Source: Lingula anatina (lineage: Eukaryota > Brachiopoda > Lingulata > Lingulida > Lingulidae). Taken from it: a stretch of DNA of 64,000 nt. The stretch lies in contig NW_019774748.1 in NCBI RefSeq assembly GCF_001039355.2, positions 20,454 to 84,453 of the forward strand. Direction: 5' to 3'. Under the pieces are notes generated by a model. The model searched no databases and was not told the origin of the DNA. It worked only from the letters and a program-made list of their open reading frames with translations. The position numbers and the translations under genes were made by a program. Of the stretch, positions 1 through 11,101 are shown piece after piece. The number at the start of each line of letters is the position of its first letter. The first letter of the stretch is position 1.

Positions 1-399
1 ATTGACCAGTTACTTTCACAAGAATTTGAAAACGGTAAAAACAACATATTTTATCAACTTTTTGGTCAATTTAAAAATGATTCAATGTAGTAAGCCCTTT
101 TTCTTGTTTCTTGTAAGTATTAAAGTAGTTAATTTTATTATTATTATTATTTTTTTTTTTTTTTGAAAGTCTTAACTTTTTTTTTTTTTGAAAGAGTATG
201 TTCTATAAACTGAAAAGGACTAAACTGAGTGAATGCACAGACTGGAAAATAAATTTTGTCCAAACCTTTGTTATATCATTACTGAATTTACTCCTCAAAA
301 CATCTAAAACAAGACAATTCAGTGCCACATAAAATGTAAAAAAAATCAGTTCTAAATACCCTAAAATGCACCAAATTGCACCTCGATTTAAAAAATTTT

Positions 400-419
400 C
401 CGGGGGGGCATGCCCCCGG
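400..419. repeat. GC-rich palindrome in a short island
   Basis: A G-run/CATG/C-run palindrome lies in otherwise AT-rich intron DNA just upstream of the first visible TYW1 exon, and is followed by GGACCCCCC. The island from about 395 to 480 is far more GC-rich than its flanks, so it may be the end of an inserted repeat. I infer that from base composition and symmetry only. No second copy was seen in this window. Confidence 0.4.
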
Positions 420-515
420 ACCCCCCTAGTATTGCTGGGATCGCGGACTGCCTACCACCTCGCAGAGCTTGAAAGCCAGGGGAAACACTGCATTGAACAC
501 CTTCTCTTTCTGAAG

Positions 516-801
516 ACATCACACCAACCCTGTAGGCACAGAGTGGCGTTGGAAGATGGATGATCCAGAACTTATTCTTGAAGGAGCACTACAAAACCAT
601 TGTAATATGATTAAACAGTTTAAAGGTGAGTGGGTTTAGAACTAAGACTAGTATTTTTAATATTACATACAAGTGGTTCACTCTCAAAAAGGCACATGTG
701 TAGGATATCATGATGGTTAACAATTTTATTTTAGCTATCTTTAGTGACATTGATGATCCTTGATACTTGAAATATGTAAAATATTCTGCTACAGTGTTAT
801 T

Positions 802-833
<32 letters not shown>

Positions 834-2884
834 TCAAGTTGAAGGGGTATGCAAAGCCTCATGTATGTAGGACATACAACTTCACATGATAATTGATTTT
901 TTTTTTATGTAAATGTTTTGCTAGGTGTTCCAGGAGTGAAGTCAGACAGGTTTACTGAGGGGCTGACTCCAAAGCACTGTGCCTTGTCACTTGTTGGGGA
1001 ACCAATCATGTACCCAGAGATCAATAAGTTTGCTGAAATGCTTCATAGCAAAGGGATCTCAAGCTTCTTGGTTACAAATGCTCAATTTCCAGATGCTATT
1101 AGGTATGTAACTCCTATATTTCTCACTTGCAACTGCAGCTTTTTTAATAGCACATTATCTGTCCAACCAAGGAGGTGTATATACCTCCTCGGTCCAACTG
1201 TCTTCAGGTATAAGGATTAATTTTTTTTTTTTTACTAATCACCCACATTTACATTGCAAGAGGCAAGCACAATCCAAACCAAATGCCAAAGTTTCATTAA
1301 ATGTAGTATATGCAATATCTAGATTCTACATTTTTAAAAATCACCCACTTCTTGATGGATTTCGATTTTAATTACACCCTCAGTTTCATTATAAGTATAT
1401 GTATATGTCTGTTTTAGAAATCTGACCCCTGTCACTCAGCTATATGTCAGTGTAGATGCCAGCACAAAAGAAAGCCTGAAGAAGATAGACAGACCACTGT
1501 TCCGAGACTACTGGGAAAGATTTTTGGACAGCTTGAAGGCACTCTCAGAAAAAGTTAGCGCACATTTAGCTCTCTGTCATCAAGAATGTTCATCTTATTC
1601 AAATGAAACTTATGTATTTTGGGAGTATTTGATTTATTTCTCCTTGTTAAAAAATTAACCCATGACATGAATTTAGATTTTTCCCTACAAGAGATTTTAT
1701 GTCCATCTTATCAAGAAAAAACTGTCCGATGCCATGGTATTGTTCATTTAGGGTCAGAGGACAGTGTACAGACTAACACTGGTGAAGAACTACAATACAG
1801 AGGACATAGAAAATTATGCAAGTCTGGTATCTATTGGAAAGCCTGACTTCATAGAAATTAAGGTATGCAAGAGATGTCATTTGTAAAATAAGATTTTGTT
1901 TTATATCTGTTTTGCAAATGAAATGCTGAAAGTAGTAATTGTTATGTAACCAGTTAAAATTGCTTTGTCATCAACTTTTGTTATATAGTTTACCAGTCAT
2001 TTTCCTGCATTTTAGGGGGTAACCTACTGTGGAGAATCCAAGGCCAGTCGTCTGACCATGGACAATGTTCCGTGGCATGAGGAGGTCATCAAATTTGTCC
2101 AGGACGTGGTGGACAGACTGCCTGATTATGCCATAGCGTCTGAACATGAACACTCTAATTGTGTCCTAGTTGCTAATAAAAAGGTTGGTCTGAAGTTTAT
2201 TTCTCGATATGCTGTAAGGATGTGTTTTTAAAAAGGGTGCATGGTTCTTATTATTGATAGAATTTGTGAGAAATTTAAAAATGAAGCTGTTGAAGAAGTT
2301 AATAGTTTGAAGTGAATGGACCTCACTCTGTTCTAAAACAAATCACAGCATATGATTATGATTAGCTCACCTTAGAACAATCTTAAAGGTATTTAACTTA
2401 CCTCAGAAACACTGGCATTAGGTGGGGCAACAAAAAGATTTGGTTTGCTGCCTTTTCGAAGCTGTTCGTAATCAGACTGCAAGCTGAGATAAGTAGTTCT
2501 TAGATGGGTCACCCAAACTTGACTAAAAACAACTGAAGTCAAGGGAGAAATAAATTGGGCTGGGAAAAGCTATTGTTAACTATTGTACAGTTATTGTCAG
2601 GCATGATATAAAGTAAACTAGAAAAAGTCATAAATAAATTTTATAGGATATATCTGTTCCTACAGTTTCAGGTCAATGGAGACTGGTGGACGTGGATAGA
2701 CTATGACAGGTTCCATGAGTTAGTGCAAATGTACAAAGCCAGTGAAGGCCAGAAAACTTTCTCAGCAGCAGACTATATGGCACAAACCCCACACTGGGCA
2801 GTGTTTGGGGCGGACGAACGGGGATTTGACCCTGGAGAGACCAGGTTCATGAGGAAGAAAACTAAAGACATCAGCGGCTGCTAG
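516..2884 (+). CDS. TYW1: TYW1, S-adenosylmethionine-dependent tRNA 4-demethylwyosine synthase (3' part, six exons)
   Basis: TYW1 converts N1-methylguanosine at position 37 of tRNA-Phe to 4-demethylwyosine, an early step of wybutosine synthesis, using radical SAM chemistry. Six coding exons are visible: 516-625, 925-1102, 1418-1553, 1752-1862, 2016-2183 and 2666-2884. All have AG/GT borders and phases that join without a break. Recognisable blocks are HHTNPVGTEWRWK and KHCALSLVGEPIMYPEIN in the radical SAM core, then VSVDAS, KIDRPLF, GVTYCGES and EHEHSNC. The C-terminal wyosine-forming domain ends TPHWAVFGADERGFDP and ISGC before TAG. The flavodoxin domain and the iron-sulphur CxxxCxxC exon lie left of the window. 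An AATAAA signal sits at 3252-3257. The gene is convergent with the single-exon gene at 3310-4206. Confidence 0.93.
811..835. repeat. (TTTC)n microsatellite
   Basis: A run of tandem TTCT units lies in the TYW1 intron between the exons ending at 625 and starting at 925. It creates a Lys/Glu-rich reading frame on the minus strand that is not a gene. Confidence 0.85.
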
Positions 2885-3251
2885 ATAGTTTAGTTACCAG
2901 ACATGAAATTCGAAGATGGGCTGAAGGTGTTGAAAATGCAACATCATATTTATGCCTTTATAACTGTGCAATTGGTCTATCCAACCATATTTAATCCATA
3001 ATTTACTATTTCAAGGACCAGTCCAGTTCTCATTCTTGTATGAACATCAGTATAGTGTTATCAAATGTGGCAGTCACTTGGATATGTTAACGAAGGAAAT
3101 ACGTTTTGTTTGTACATATACATTTAAAAAAGAAACTTTGGGTTTTTGAGAGACGTTTTTTTTTTCATGTCTGAAAAATATTTTAACTTTGTTATGCAGT
3201 TTTGTATTAAAATATATTTCACGTAACAAGTTACATCAGACATGTTAAAAT

Positions 3252-3257
3252 AATAAA
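3252..3257 (+). terminator. Poly(A) signal of TYW1
   Basis: AATAAA lies 368 bases after the TYW1 stop codon and just before the tail of the convergent gene at 3310. It is the only canonical hexamer noticed in this 3' UTR. Confidence 0.55.
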
Positions 3258-3309
3258 TGCTAGAAAAATGAAAAGCAGCCTGTTTTAAGTTCACACATGA
3301 TTGTTACAA

Positions 3310-4206
3310 TTACACTATTTGAAACCTAGCGGTCAAAATGTCATAAACGGCCATTTCTACTTCTCTGTTTCTGGGTTTGGGGGGTGGGCGTGGCGCGCGG
3401 AGGATGGATTGCACACACGGTCCAATGAACGGATTTGGAGAATTTGGTGCTGAATTCTGATGGGTAGCAAAAGCAGACGAATGGGCTGCAGCTTGTCCGG
3501 AAAGCAAAATTCGTTCGTCCAGACGTGCTAAAGTTTGCCACTCCATTGTGGGATCCTGTATAGGTCCAAAGGTACTGCGAAATGCATCTGTGTGATCCCT
3601 TCTAGATGTAGTCAACATTTTGTCCAGAGCGTCATTAATGTCGTATACGTGCCGTTCCCGATATTCTGGGCCAAGTATGTGATCTAGTGTATAGGACGGT
3701 TTCATTGCATTCTTATCTCTGTTGCAGCAAGCCATCGTCAACATCTCGGTTGATGGCTCATTCTCTATATTTCTATGAAGTCCCAGGTTTGATTTCCCAG
3801 ATTTTGTTGATGTTGCGATTCTAAAGGTTTCGGGAAAGATATGTGTTTGGCGTTTTATTTGCATTCTTTCTTTGCCCCCGCTATCATTAATGTTGGTTTG
3901 AACACAAATATCAGCGGACCCCATTTCAGCGACTGTGTCATCGATACAGCTTTTGAAACCAGTGTCTTTCGAGATTTCGCATTCGGTGAGCTTGTCCGTT
4001 TTTTCTTCAAATCCATATGTTGTATTCTGCTTTACATCGCAATTTTCTATCGCCAGCGATGTTAGATTTTTAAAAGAAGAAGAAACAGACGAAATTTCAA
4101 TAAAAGCGTCCTCTTCATCAGATATTGTGCCAGCAATACAAAAACAGGCTTCCAAGAACCTCCTTTTTTTCGATTTCCGCTTGGACTTTAGCTGGCGTGG
4201 TCTCAT
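3310..4206 (-). CDS. Hypothetical single-exon protein, 298 aa
   Basis: I do not recognise this family. One open frame runs from ATG at 4206 to a stop at 3310, with no splice signal needed. The N-terminus is very basic (KSKRKSKKRR at about residues 8-17, possibly a nuclear localisation signal). A short hydrophobic stretch (ACFCIAGTI) follows, then an acidic/serine region. The C-terminal third looks folded: DHILGPEYRERHVYDIND near residue 175, DALDKMLTTSRRDHTDAF, then a proline-rich segment with PRPPPKPRNR. No signal peptide or transmembrane span is evident. Two perfect TGACGTCA elements lie 104-138 bp upstream of the ATG. The neighbour at 4963-7056 is on the same strand and is also intronless. 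It could be a lineage-specific gene. Expression and function are unknown. Confidence 0.6.
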   Translation of the reverse strand: MRPRQLKSKRKSKKRRFLEACFCIAGTISDEEDAFIEISSVSSSFKNLTSLAIENCDVKQNTTYGFEEKTDKLTECEISKDTGFKSCIDDTVAEMGSADICVQTNINDSGGKERMQIKRQTHIFPETFRIATSTKSGKSNLGLHRNIENEPSTEMLTMACCNRDKNAMKPSYTLDHILGPEYRERHVYDINDALDKMLTTSRRDHTDAFRSTFGPIQDPTMEWQTLARLDERILLSGQAAAHSSAFATHQNSAPNSPNPFIGPCVQSILRAPRPPPKPRNREVEMAVYDILTARFQIV

Positions 4207-4309
4207 AGCACAATAAAAAAACTACCAATGCCAGTGGTCGCAGTACATACTTGCACCAGAAATGTTATTAGTTACTTGGTGATATCATTATTTTGTGTTG
4301 GAAACTCTA

Positions 4310-4344
4310 TGACGTCAAGAGTAACACTTGGCGCAGTGACGTCA
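4310..4344 (-). promoter_or_regulatory. Two perfect cAMP response elements upstream of the 298-aa gene
   Basis: The palindrome TGACGTCA occurs at 4310-4317 and again at 4337-4344, 27 bases apart start to start. A half-site (ACGTCA) follows at 4372-4377. TGACGTCA is the consensus for CREB/ATF/CREM factors. The cluster sits immediately upstream of the start codon at 4206, so it most likely belongs to that gene's promoter. Regulation by cAMP is inferred. Confidence 0.5.
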
Positions 4345-4828
4345 GATAGCATTTGCGGTTAATTGTTATACACGTCACAGTGCTAATACATTTCAAAATT
4401 TCAAAAAAGTTTCAAAAAAATGTACATGTATATAAGTGATCACGGGAACGTCCTTCGTCATGTATGTTTTATATTATTACGGAAATAAAGTAAGTATATA
4501 TTTATTATAGCGTAAAGGCCTTTGTGACTTGTACAATATTACATAGGTATTTGTTAAACATCGATATGCGGGCTCTGCTCTACCGATTCTTCTCTAGGTC
4601 TACAACATTTTAAAATAAAAACAAATAGATCTAACTAAAAAATTTTCTTTCGTGTTTTTATTGTTATCATTATTGTCATACATGCAGCTTGGTTTAATGT
4701 GGAATTGCAATAGATACAAAAATATATAATTCACTGTGATGGCATGTGTTCAATGTTAAATAGCAATAGATATTAGTATTAGGTATTACTATTATGGCTT
4801 TTCTTAGACGTACCTCCTTGTTCAGAGG

Positions 4829-4829
<1 letters not shown>

Positions 4830-4882
<53 letters not shown>
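4830..4882. repeat. Compound (TA)n(GA)n microsatellite
   Basis: About 25 bases of TA repeats pass directly into about 28 bases of GA repeats. They lie just downstream of the ANKUB1 stop codon, which is on the minus strand. Confidence 0.9.
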
Positions 4883-4962
4883 GGCAAGTATATAAAAAGT
4901 TATCCTTTGGCGCGTGCGGTTTGAGTTCTGCTACCGCAATCCGACTATCAAGTCTTCCGACT

Positions 4963-7056
4963 TTAAGGAAATACCCCTGTTCTTAGCTTGGAAGTCCGCT
5001 TAACTTTTTGAGCCGTAAAATTCATTGCTAAGCGTACTTGTTGAAGCCATGGCTTTTCCTTGAAATTGTTAGCAAGCGACAGGCACGTAATGGCATAATC
5101 TCTGGCTTTTTGGCCTCTGTATTTCTCATATGTGGCAAGAGTTCGAGGAACAAGAGCGCCGTCACTTTTGTTGCGTCCATAGAAATGTGGTTTAGGACAA
5201 GTCTCTACGCTGAATAGAGGTAGAGGGAGCGATCCTTCCACAGACTTGGCTTTTGCTAAAAGAACAGCTGAACGTAGTGCTCTTTCTTGTTTCTTTTTCT
5301 TTTGGTTAGTTATCTTTTTCTTCAAGTCAGATTTTGCAATATCTTGCTCTGACTGTAGTTCATTATAAGCTTCCATTGCTTTGTATGCCGTAACGAACAC
5401 ACCCCTGTCTGCTTTACCGTCCTTGCTTTCGACGTTTTCACTATCAAAAGAGTCTAGAAGTTCGTCCGAAGCTTCCGAGTCCGCGTATTCAGTATCGCGT
5501 TGTGTGGTTGACGGTAAATTTTGGAGCGAGCGGCTGCCCAGCATTTTTCCTTCTCGTATTGGGGGTAAACGTAACATGTCCGTAGTGGTCTCGCTGTCAC
5601 TGCGCTTTCGAGGTAAAGATTTCTTTCGGTTAAATTTTGAACTGTTGGAGATCTCGGGTAGCTCCGAGGCCTGGTTGCTTGTCTGGCGACTCATGCGATC
5701 CCATTTGGTCAGACGGGGTAGTTTGAACTGTAGTTTCGCTTGTTGTCTGAAGTAACTTTCATAGTCAAAATTTTCGCGATTTCCTTCGTCGATTTGGAGG
5801 GCTGGCAGTGCTTTGGATTGTTTTTGTGGAGGCGGGGCAGGGTTACCTGTCACTGCGCTTTTTGTGAAACCATCGATATGAATTCCTTGCCCGACGAGAG
5901 CACCATAACAATACGGCCTCCGCTTAAACGAAGATTTCTCCCAGCCATATAGAAACAAAACTTTCTTTTTAGCCCTGTCACTCCAGTTTTTCATGCTCAC
6001 ATAAATAGAGGCAGGGATTGTTTTAGACTGGGCGTATACGACCCTGCTGTACTGCTTTGAGAGCAGAAATTTCACGCACTGTTCCTGTTTGGCTTGTATA
6101 GCCACATTGAGCGGTTTTCGTCCCAGTCCATCCTTTGCCGTGATAACGCAGATGTTGCTGTGAGCGAAGGTGCGTAAAATGCCCAGTTGTCCGATTTCTG
6201 CCGCCTCGTGGACCGCCGTCTTCAAAGCGTCGACGTGAGACGAACTGTGGCACCACTGGCGGTACGGATGGTTCCCCACCGGTTCGTCAGGCCGCACTCC
6301 TTGACGCTGGAGGGTGACACACAGGTCAACGTGCCCGTAGTGCGCTGCTATGTACATCGCTACCCTCATCTGGTACAGAGCGGTTAAGTCTTCGGTGGAG
6401 AGTCGCGCCATGACATGAGACGTAAACCCGTTAATGGCAAGATTGAGAAAATCGTTCCATCCGTCCCATGTCTCCAAGCGCACGGTGTGTCCCACCTCCA
6501 CGCCGTACTCATCCAAGAGATGCCCGTCGTACATTTCCCTGCCCATCACCGTGACGAGCCTGAAGGCGCCCACAGGCATTCCCGTCTTCCTGGACGCAAT
6601 TCCTCGTAACTCTGCCACTGACAACAAAGATACCTGAATCTGGTCGACGATCTTAACGTTGTCTTGGCTGTAGAGACAGTAAACGTACAGCACTGGTTTG
6701 ATCTCTTCCCTCATTAGGACTTTGACAGTACTCCCCTGCTGTACGCCGACATCAGAAAACACCCAACTATCCCCTAGGTCAGCCCCGCCGTAGTTCAAAG
6801 TAAGAATTTTTTTATCGGGTCTACCGTCATCAGACCCTATTCTAAACTTTTCTCTGATTAGTTTCTTTACTTCTGCTACTGTTAACCCATAAGGCACCTC
6901 CAAAAGCATCCGCTCTTTGTAATAGTTGAAAGAAATCTTCATGATGGACGGTATTTTTTTCCTCCGTCTTCGCGGCCGAGAGCCTCGGCCCGCTCCAGCT
7001 TTCTGCGCTAGGCTTCTGCTCTCGCCGTCGTCAGTGTAGTCGATTGATGTCATCAT
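4963..7056 (-). CDS. ANKUB1: ANKUB1, ankyrin repeat and ubiquitin-like domain protein, 697 aa, intronless
   Basis: The protein matches the vertebrate ANKUB1 layout. A ubiquitin-like domain lies at about residues 38-115 (KISFNYYKERMLLEVPYGL, then LNYGGADLGDSWVFSDVGV). A second ubiquitin-like segment lies at about 120-195 and includes GREMYDG and VRLETWDGWNDFL. Ankyrin-type helices span about 230-340 (YIAAHYGHVDLCVTLQRQG, HPYRQWCH, AVHEAAEIGQLGILRTF). A long low-complexity Lys/Ser-rich region follows, and the conserved C-terminal motif FKEKPWLQQVRLAMNF sits near the end. The human protein is somewhat shorter. Its biochemical role is not established. The start is the ATG at 7056; a second Met follows directly. 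The whole frame is one exon, although every securely identified multi-domain neighbour is split by introns. This suggests intron loss or a retrocopy that kept its full coding capacity. Confidence 0.88.
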   Translation of the reverse strand: MMTSIDYTDDGESRSLAQKAGAGRGSRPRRRRKKIPSIMKISFNYYKERMLLEVPYGLTVAEVKKLIREKFRIGSDDGRPDKKILTLNYGGADLGDSWVFSDVGVQQGSTVKVLMREEIKPVLYVYCLYSQDNVKIVDQIQVSLLSVAELRGIASRKTGMPVGAFRLVTVMGREMYDGHLLDEYGVEVGHTVRLETWDGWNDFLNLAINGFTSHVMARLSTEDLTALYQMRVAMYIAAHYGHVDLCVTLQRQGVRPDEPVGNHPYRQWCHSSSHVDALKTAVHEAAEIGQLGILRTFAHSNICVITAKDGLGRKPLNVAIQAKQEQCVKFLLSKQYSRVVYAQSKTIPASIYVSMKNWSDRAKKKVLFLYGWEKSSFKRRPYCYGALVGQGIHIDGFTKSAVTGNPAPPPQKQSKALPALQIDEGNRENFDYESYFRQQAKLQFKLPRLTKWDRMSRQTSNQASELPEISNSSKFNRKKSLPRKRSDSETTTDMLRLPPIREGKMLGSRSLQNLPSTTQRDTEYADSEASDELLDSFDSENVESKDGKADRGVFVTAYKAMEAYNELQSEQDIAKSDLKKKITNQKKKKQERALRSAVLLAKAKSVEGSLPLPLFSVETCPKPHFYGRNKSDGALVPRTLATYEKYRGQKARDYAITCLSLANNFKEKPWLQQVRLAMNFTAQKVKRTSKLRTGVFP

Positions 7057-8862
7057 GAAGCCGCTACGCGTCTAGGTTACTGTATGTATACATAAGATTT
7101 ACTAGTTTATTCATCGTCTAGAAGTGTGTTTCCACAGTACGATAATGGCCCAAGAGAGCTGCCTTAAACAAACCCTCACATAATGATTGTTGAGGGATTA
7201 TTCTGTTTTCCATAACTTTTCTGAATAAATTGAAAGTATCTGGTTTTCTTTGATGTGTCGTCCATTCGGAGTTATTCCCAGAAGATGAAAAGCTCTCTGT
7301 AAAAAGCGGTTGCTCTGAGTATGTCTATATCACGGGCTGGTAACTGTAAAAAGAGAAAAATTGCTATTATGAATGTGGACACAACGAAATGTAAATGTCA
7401 AAGTATGAAATCCACCCACCTGTTATTAATTATAAGATCTTTGTATTTTGAGAAGAAATACGCATTCGGCACAGTTATGTTGTAGGGCCTATACATATAT
7501 GTAATAACTCCTTGTTACGACGGTAAACATGCCGAAATAACCCTTCCCTGTGCCTTTAATTATAGGACACAAAGTGAGTATTTCTTAAGGTAGTTTTTTT
7601 TTTTATTATTCGAATATAGAAGACTGTTCTTGCATGACGATGTTTGGTACGGCATTTTATTTCAGTTGTGTTCTGGTTTTTAGGCCAAATATTGCAACAC
7701 TTTTTATGTTCCTGGCTTGCATCAATGGGTGTCATTTATTCAATACAAAAAGGTACAGTCAAACCTGACATAAAGCACACTCTGAGGTCCAGCATAAAAG
7801 AAGAATATAAAGAAATAAATAAACTCAATTTATTTCTCAATTATTTTTTTAATTCTTTGTCAAAATATTGAAAAGATTCGTCAGTTATTTTTCAATATTT
7901 ACGTCTGAAATTGTCATAAGGTTTTGAGACGATAAATGAAACACTGGACAAAAATCAATATCCAAGTTTGACCAAATGATATTTTACAAGAAGCCACTAC
8001 AAATTAAATGCGTCAACTTGACATCATGCGCATGACAGTTACTTATTAGTGAGTTGGCGTAAATGATATCACGAATTTCAAGATCAAAGGCGTGTCAAAA
8101 AGTTTTGCGAGTTACCTGTTTATTCATTCAAAATCTTAACGAAAAAATCCCAAATATGAGTGCCTTTACCGGAGTGTCCACGTTTGTTCCATAAGTATTC
8201 AGTATTGGTTGAAAAGTTAATTTATAAGTAAAAAAAACAATTAGAACTTCACATCATTCTGCTTTACCAAACAGATATTTTGTCTCCTCGCTGAAGTAGG
8301 CCTACTGGTAGCAGTGAAGCTTTTCAATGTTACATGTATGTCACTTTTGATTGCCCTTGAGAGGTAGATAAAACTGATAGGCGTAAAAAAAGGGTTGAGT
8401 TCACTTGCTATCTTGTTTGATTCTTGAACGAAATATTTCATCCTGGTTCATTGCCTCGTTAAATTTCAAAGTGGTTTGAAATCTGCTCAATGCTATTACA
8501 CTGCATTTCTCATGAACTCACCTGATCCGAGCGTGTTGTTGTAAATGATACTGTATTTCGGCGCGTGTGCCTTGGATTAAAAGGTTTCGTAGTATGTGAC
8601 AGAAGGCTGTAGAGGGGCTTTAATTAACTAGGTTTCGGTGATGAGGGATTTGTCTCGAATTGATAACATTAATACTTCTCCTTATCAGGGGTAGTTTAGA
8701 AAGACATGTATGCGTGGAGTCAGCATATCGCAGCTTTTGATTATAACCATGATGAAAACTCATTAACCCCGGAGAAAAGTTGAATTAGTTTTAGAGATCG
8801 ATTTCAATTTGTATTACAGGTGAACAAAGACGTCAAGGGTTTGCATAGCAACGCTGTACAAG

Positions 8863-8998
8863 ATAGAGTTTATTCGACCCAATCTACGTGATGCAATGAG
8901 ATAACAGCTGATTAATCTGAATGGTTGGTTTAATACTTAGTTACACCAGACCAAGAAGGCATCTCCTTGACTAGACCGGGGTCATTTGCTCCAAGTGT
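8863..8998. repeat. Dispersed 136-bp repeat, copy 1
   Basis: This block recurs at 13073-13208 in the same orientation, with no indels and about four or five mismatches. It opens with ATAGAGTTTATTCGACCC and closes near GGGGTCATTTGCTCCA. Flanks differ completely between the copies, so it is a mobile or amplified unit. It has no open frame and no obvious terminal inverted repeats. It may be a SINE fragment or the end of a larger element. Confidence 0.75.
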
Positions 8999-10905
8999 CT
9001 GATTGAATTTCAAGATGATGCTTGGATATACAAAATTATTTATAGAAAATGATTTGGTGAAAAAAAAGTACAATTAGTCGTACATGATAATTTGTGGTTT
9101 GTTACGGTATTCCATGTGTGAAATTTGAGTACGGGCGGTAAAAAAATATTATAAATTATACCCGTCAGGAGTGACCGCCATCGTCACGTTTTCATGATTC
9201 AAAGAAAAATGCGTTATGAGACACTCCGTACGTGTGCAGCGTGATTTCTTAAATGTTGAGGGCACTGGTTTTTCGTGCCGGTGCAATTCATAACCCTAAA
9301 TATCGATATTAGAACAGTCAAGTTTAGACTCCAATTTACGAAAAAACAATAATTACATCAAAAAGGGAAGTTATTGTCATTCGGATAAGAGGTGAAATTA
9401 ATACAAGTTTCAAAATTAAAAATAATAAGCTTGTTGTGGCTTACATAGCTTAAAAACTTTCGATACAATATACCTCTTATGCAGAATTGTCTTCCAAAAT
9501 AAATATTGGATGATTTATACTCACGCCTGTTTTAAATTTGTTTCGTGTAGACCTTTCTTCTCTGTAAAACTTAACTGGATCGGAATTACCAAAAGTACCA
9601 TTCAGATTAATAATTTTTATGATAGACAACATAAACCACACGTTTCCTGTCACTAAGGCGTCTGTGGAGAACGCTGTGAATCAGTGTTTTCTGTGTCTAG
9701 GACTAACAGAGCGAGTTTAAAGTGTAATTTCTTGACACACGAAGCTATTGTTAATACATTCAACATGGGTCGATTGAAATGAATTCATTTTTCATTGATT
9801 ACGAGACATCTTTAGGTGTTTGTTATTTTTGTAGTGCAAGTGGTCCATTACCGCTGTTTTATCTGCTTTCTGTATTTAACTGCTTCGAGCAAACGTGATT
9901 TCAGTGGAGAGCTATTGTGTAAGGGCACATGATACACGCGCAATATTAATTCTAAGTGAAGGGTCGCCTGTCTATTATTCCCTTCACCAGCCCGATGTCG
10001 GTATATAAATTGTCCAATACAGGTATGACTTCTAATCTTGTTCAACTGACTGGTATTTGTCAAGAAAACAAACTTTCCATTAGAGCTTAACGTATCAATA
10101 GACTTTCTAATGCTGGCTTAAACCAACTTCTCTCTGCTGGTAACCAGTACGCGGGTATGCTATGCTACTTAAGATGGGCAAATATTTCACACCGCAACAG
10201 ATTTCTGTGACATACGCCAACAAAGAGAGGCTCACCTGACATGACAGCCGAGTGGTGCATCAAAAATGAAGGGTTCTGTGTCATGCATACACACCAGTTT
10301 AATAGGCCTCTATGTTTGTTCGCAGAAGGAGCGTTTGTTGATAACGTGGATAAACAAAGTTATAAGCAAACATGAAGTTTGTAGATTAGACTATGAGAAG
10401 GCTGTGTTATGAAAAAAATTTATTCGACTTCATGCCTTGAATACTGCAGATAACAGAACAAAATATGACAAGATTTAAAGGAATGGGTTTGGATAAAAAC
10501 GTGTTCTACCGGGGAAAATATAAAAAAGAATAAAATTTGCGGTGCAGGGGACGAATTACTGGAGGAAAATAAGCATAAATTGGATTTTGACCGCCGGGTC
10601 GATTCTTTTTCTTACTGTCTAATGTCAGCCTCACTTAATTTATTCATTTAAAACAATGCATAGAATCGAGTTTTCAAGGTCAATTTTTATATTTCGGTTG
10701 TCCAGACTAAAATTTATTACCATCCATCGCTATTACAAACTTTCGTACAACTCGTCATCTCACATTTTTACACATAATGAAATTTCAAAGCTTTTAAGAA
10801 TTAGACATCACTGAAATTTCAGACGTATTAAGAAACGTGTACAAATCACACTTAAGTTAAATAATGGTATGAATCGCAAAACTCTGTCTTTTTTCATGCC
10901 TAAAT

Positions 10906-11101
10906 TTAATCCTTATGCTTATAAAAGAAATGCATGGGAAAGTTCGCAAAGTAACCGCAGTCTGGTGCACCCCACTTATCGGTCACGTATTTACTGATTG
11001 AAGATTTGTCAAAAATAACCCATTGGGTCGCCTGTGCCTGATCTGTGTCAACTGACAGACGTGATAACAACTGGTTTATTTCATACTCCAGCGGAAATTT
11101 G
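10906..11101 (-). other. Possible isolated terminal coding exon, unassigned
   Basis: On the minus strand an AG acceptor with a T-rich tract precedes an open frame that begins KFPLEYEINQLLSRL. It contains QWVIFDKSSISKYVTDKWG and ends CGYFANFPMHFFYKHKD before TAA. The composition looks like a real globular protein, not chance translation of AT-rich DNA. No partner exon with a matching phase was found nearby. It could be the end of an unrecognised gene, a decayed exon, or chance. Confidence 0.25.

Noticed and set aside
6187-6637. Plus-strand frames of 64-67 aa
   Set aside because: They are antisense shadows of ANKUB1 codons.
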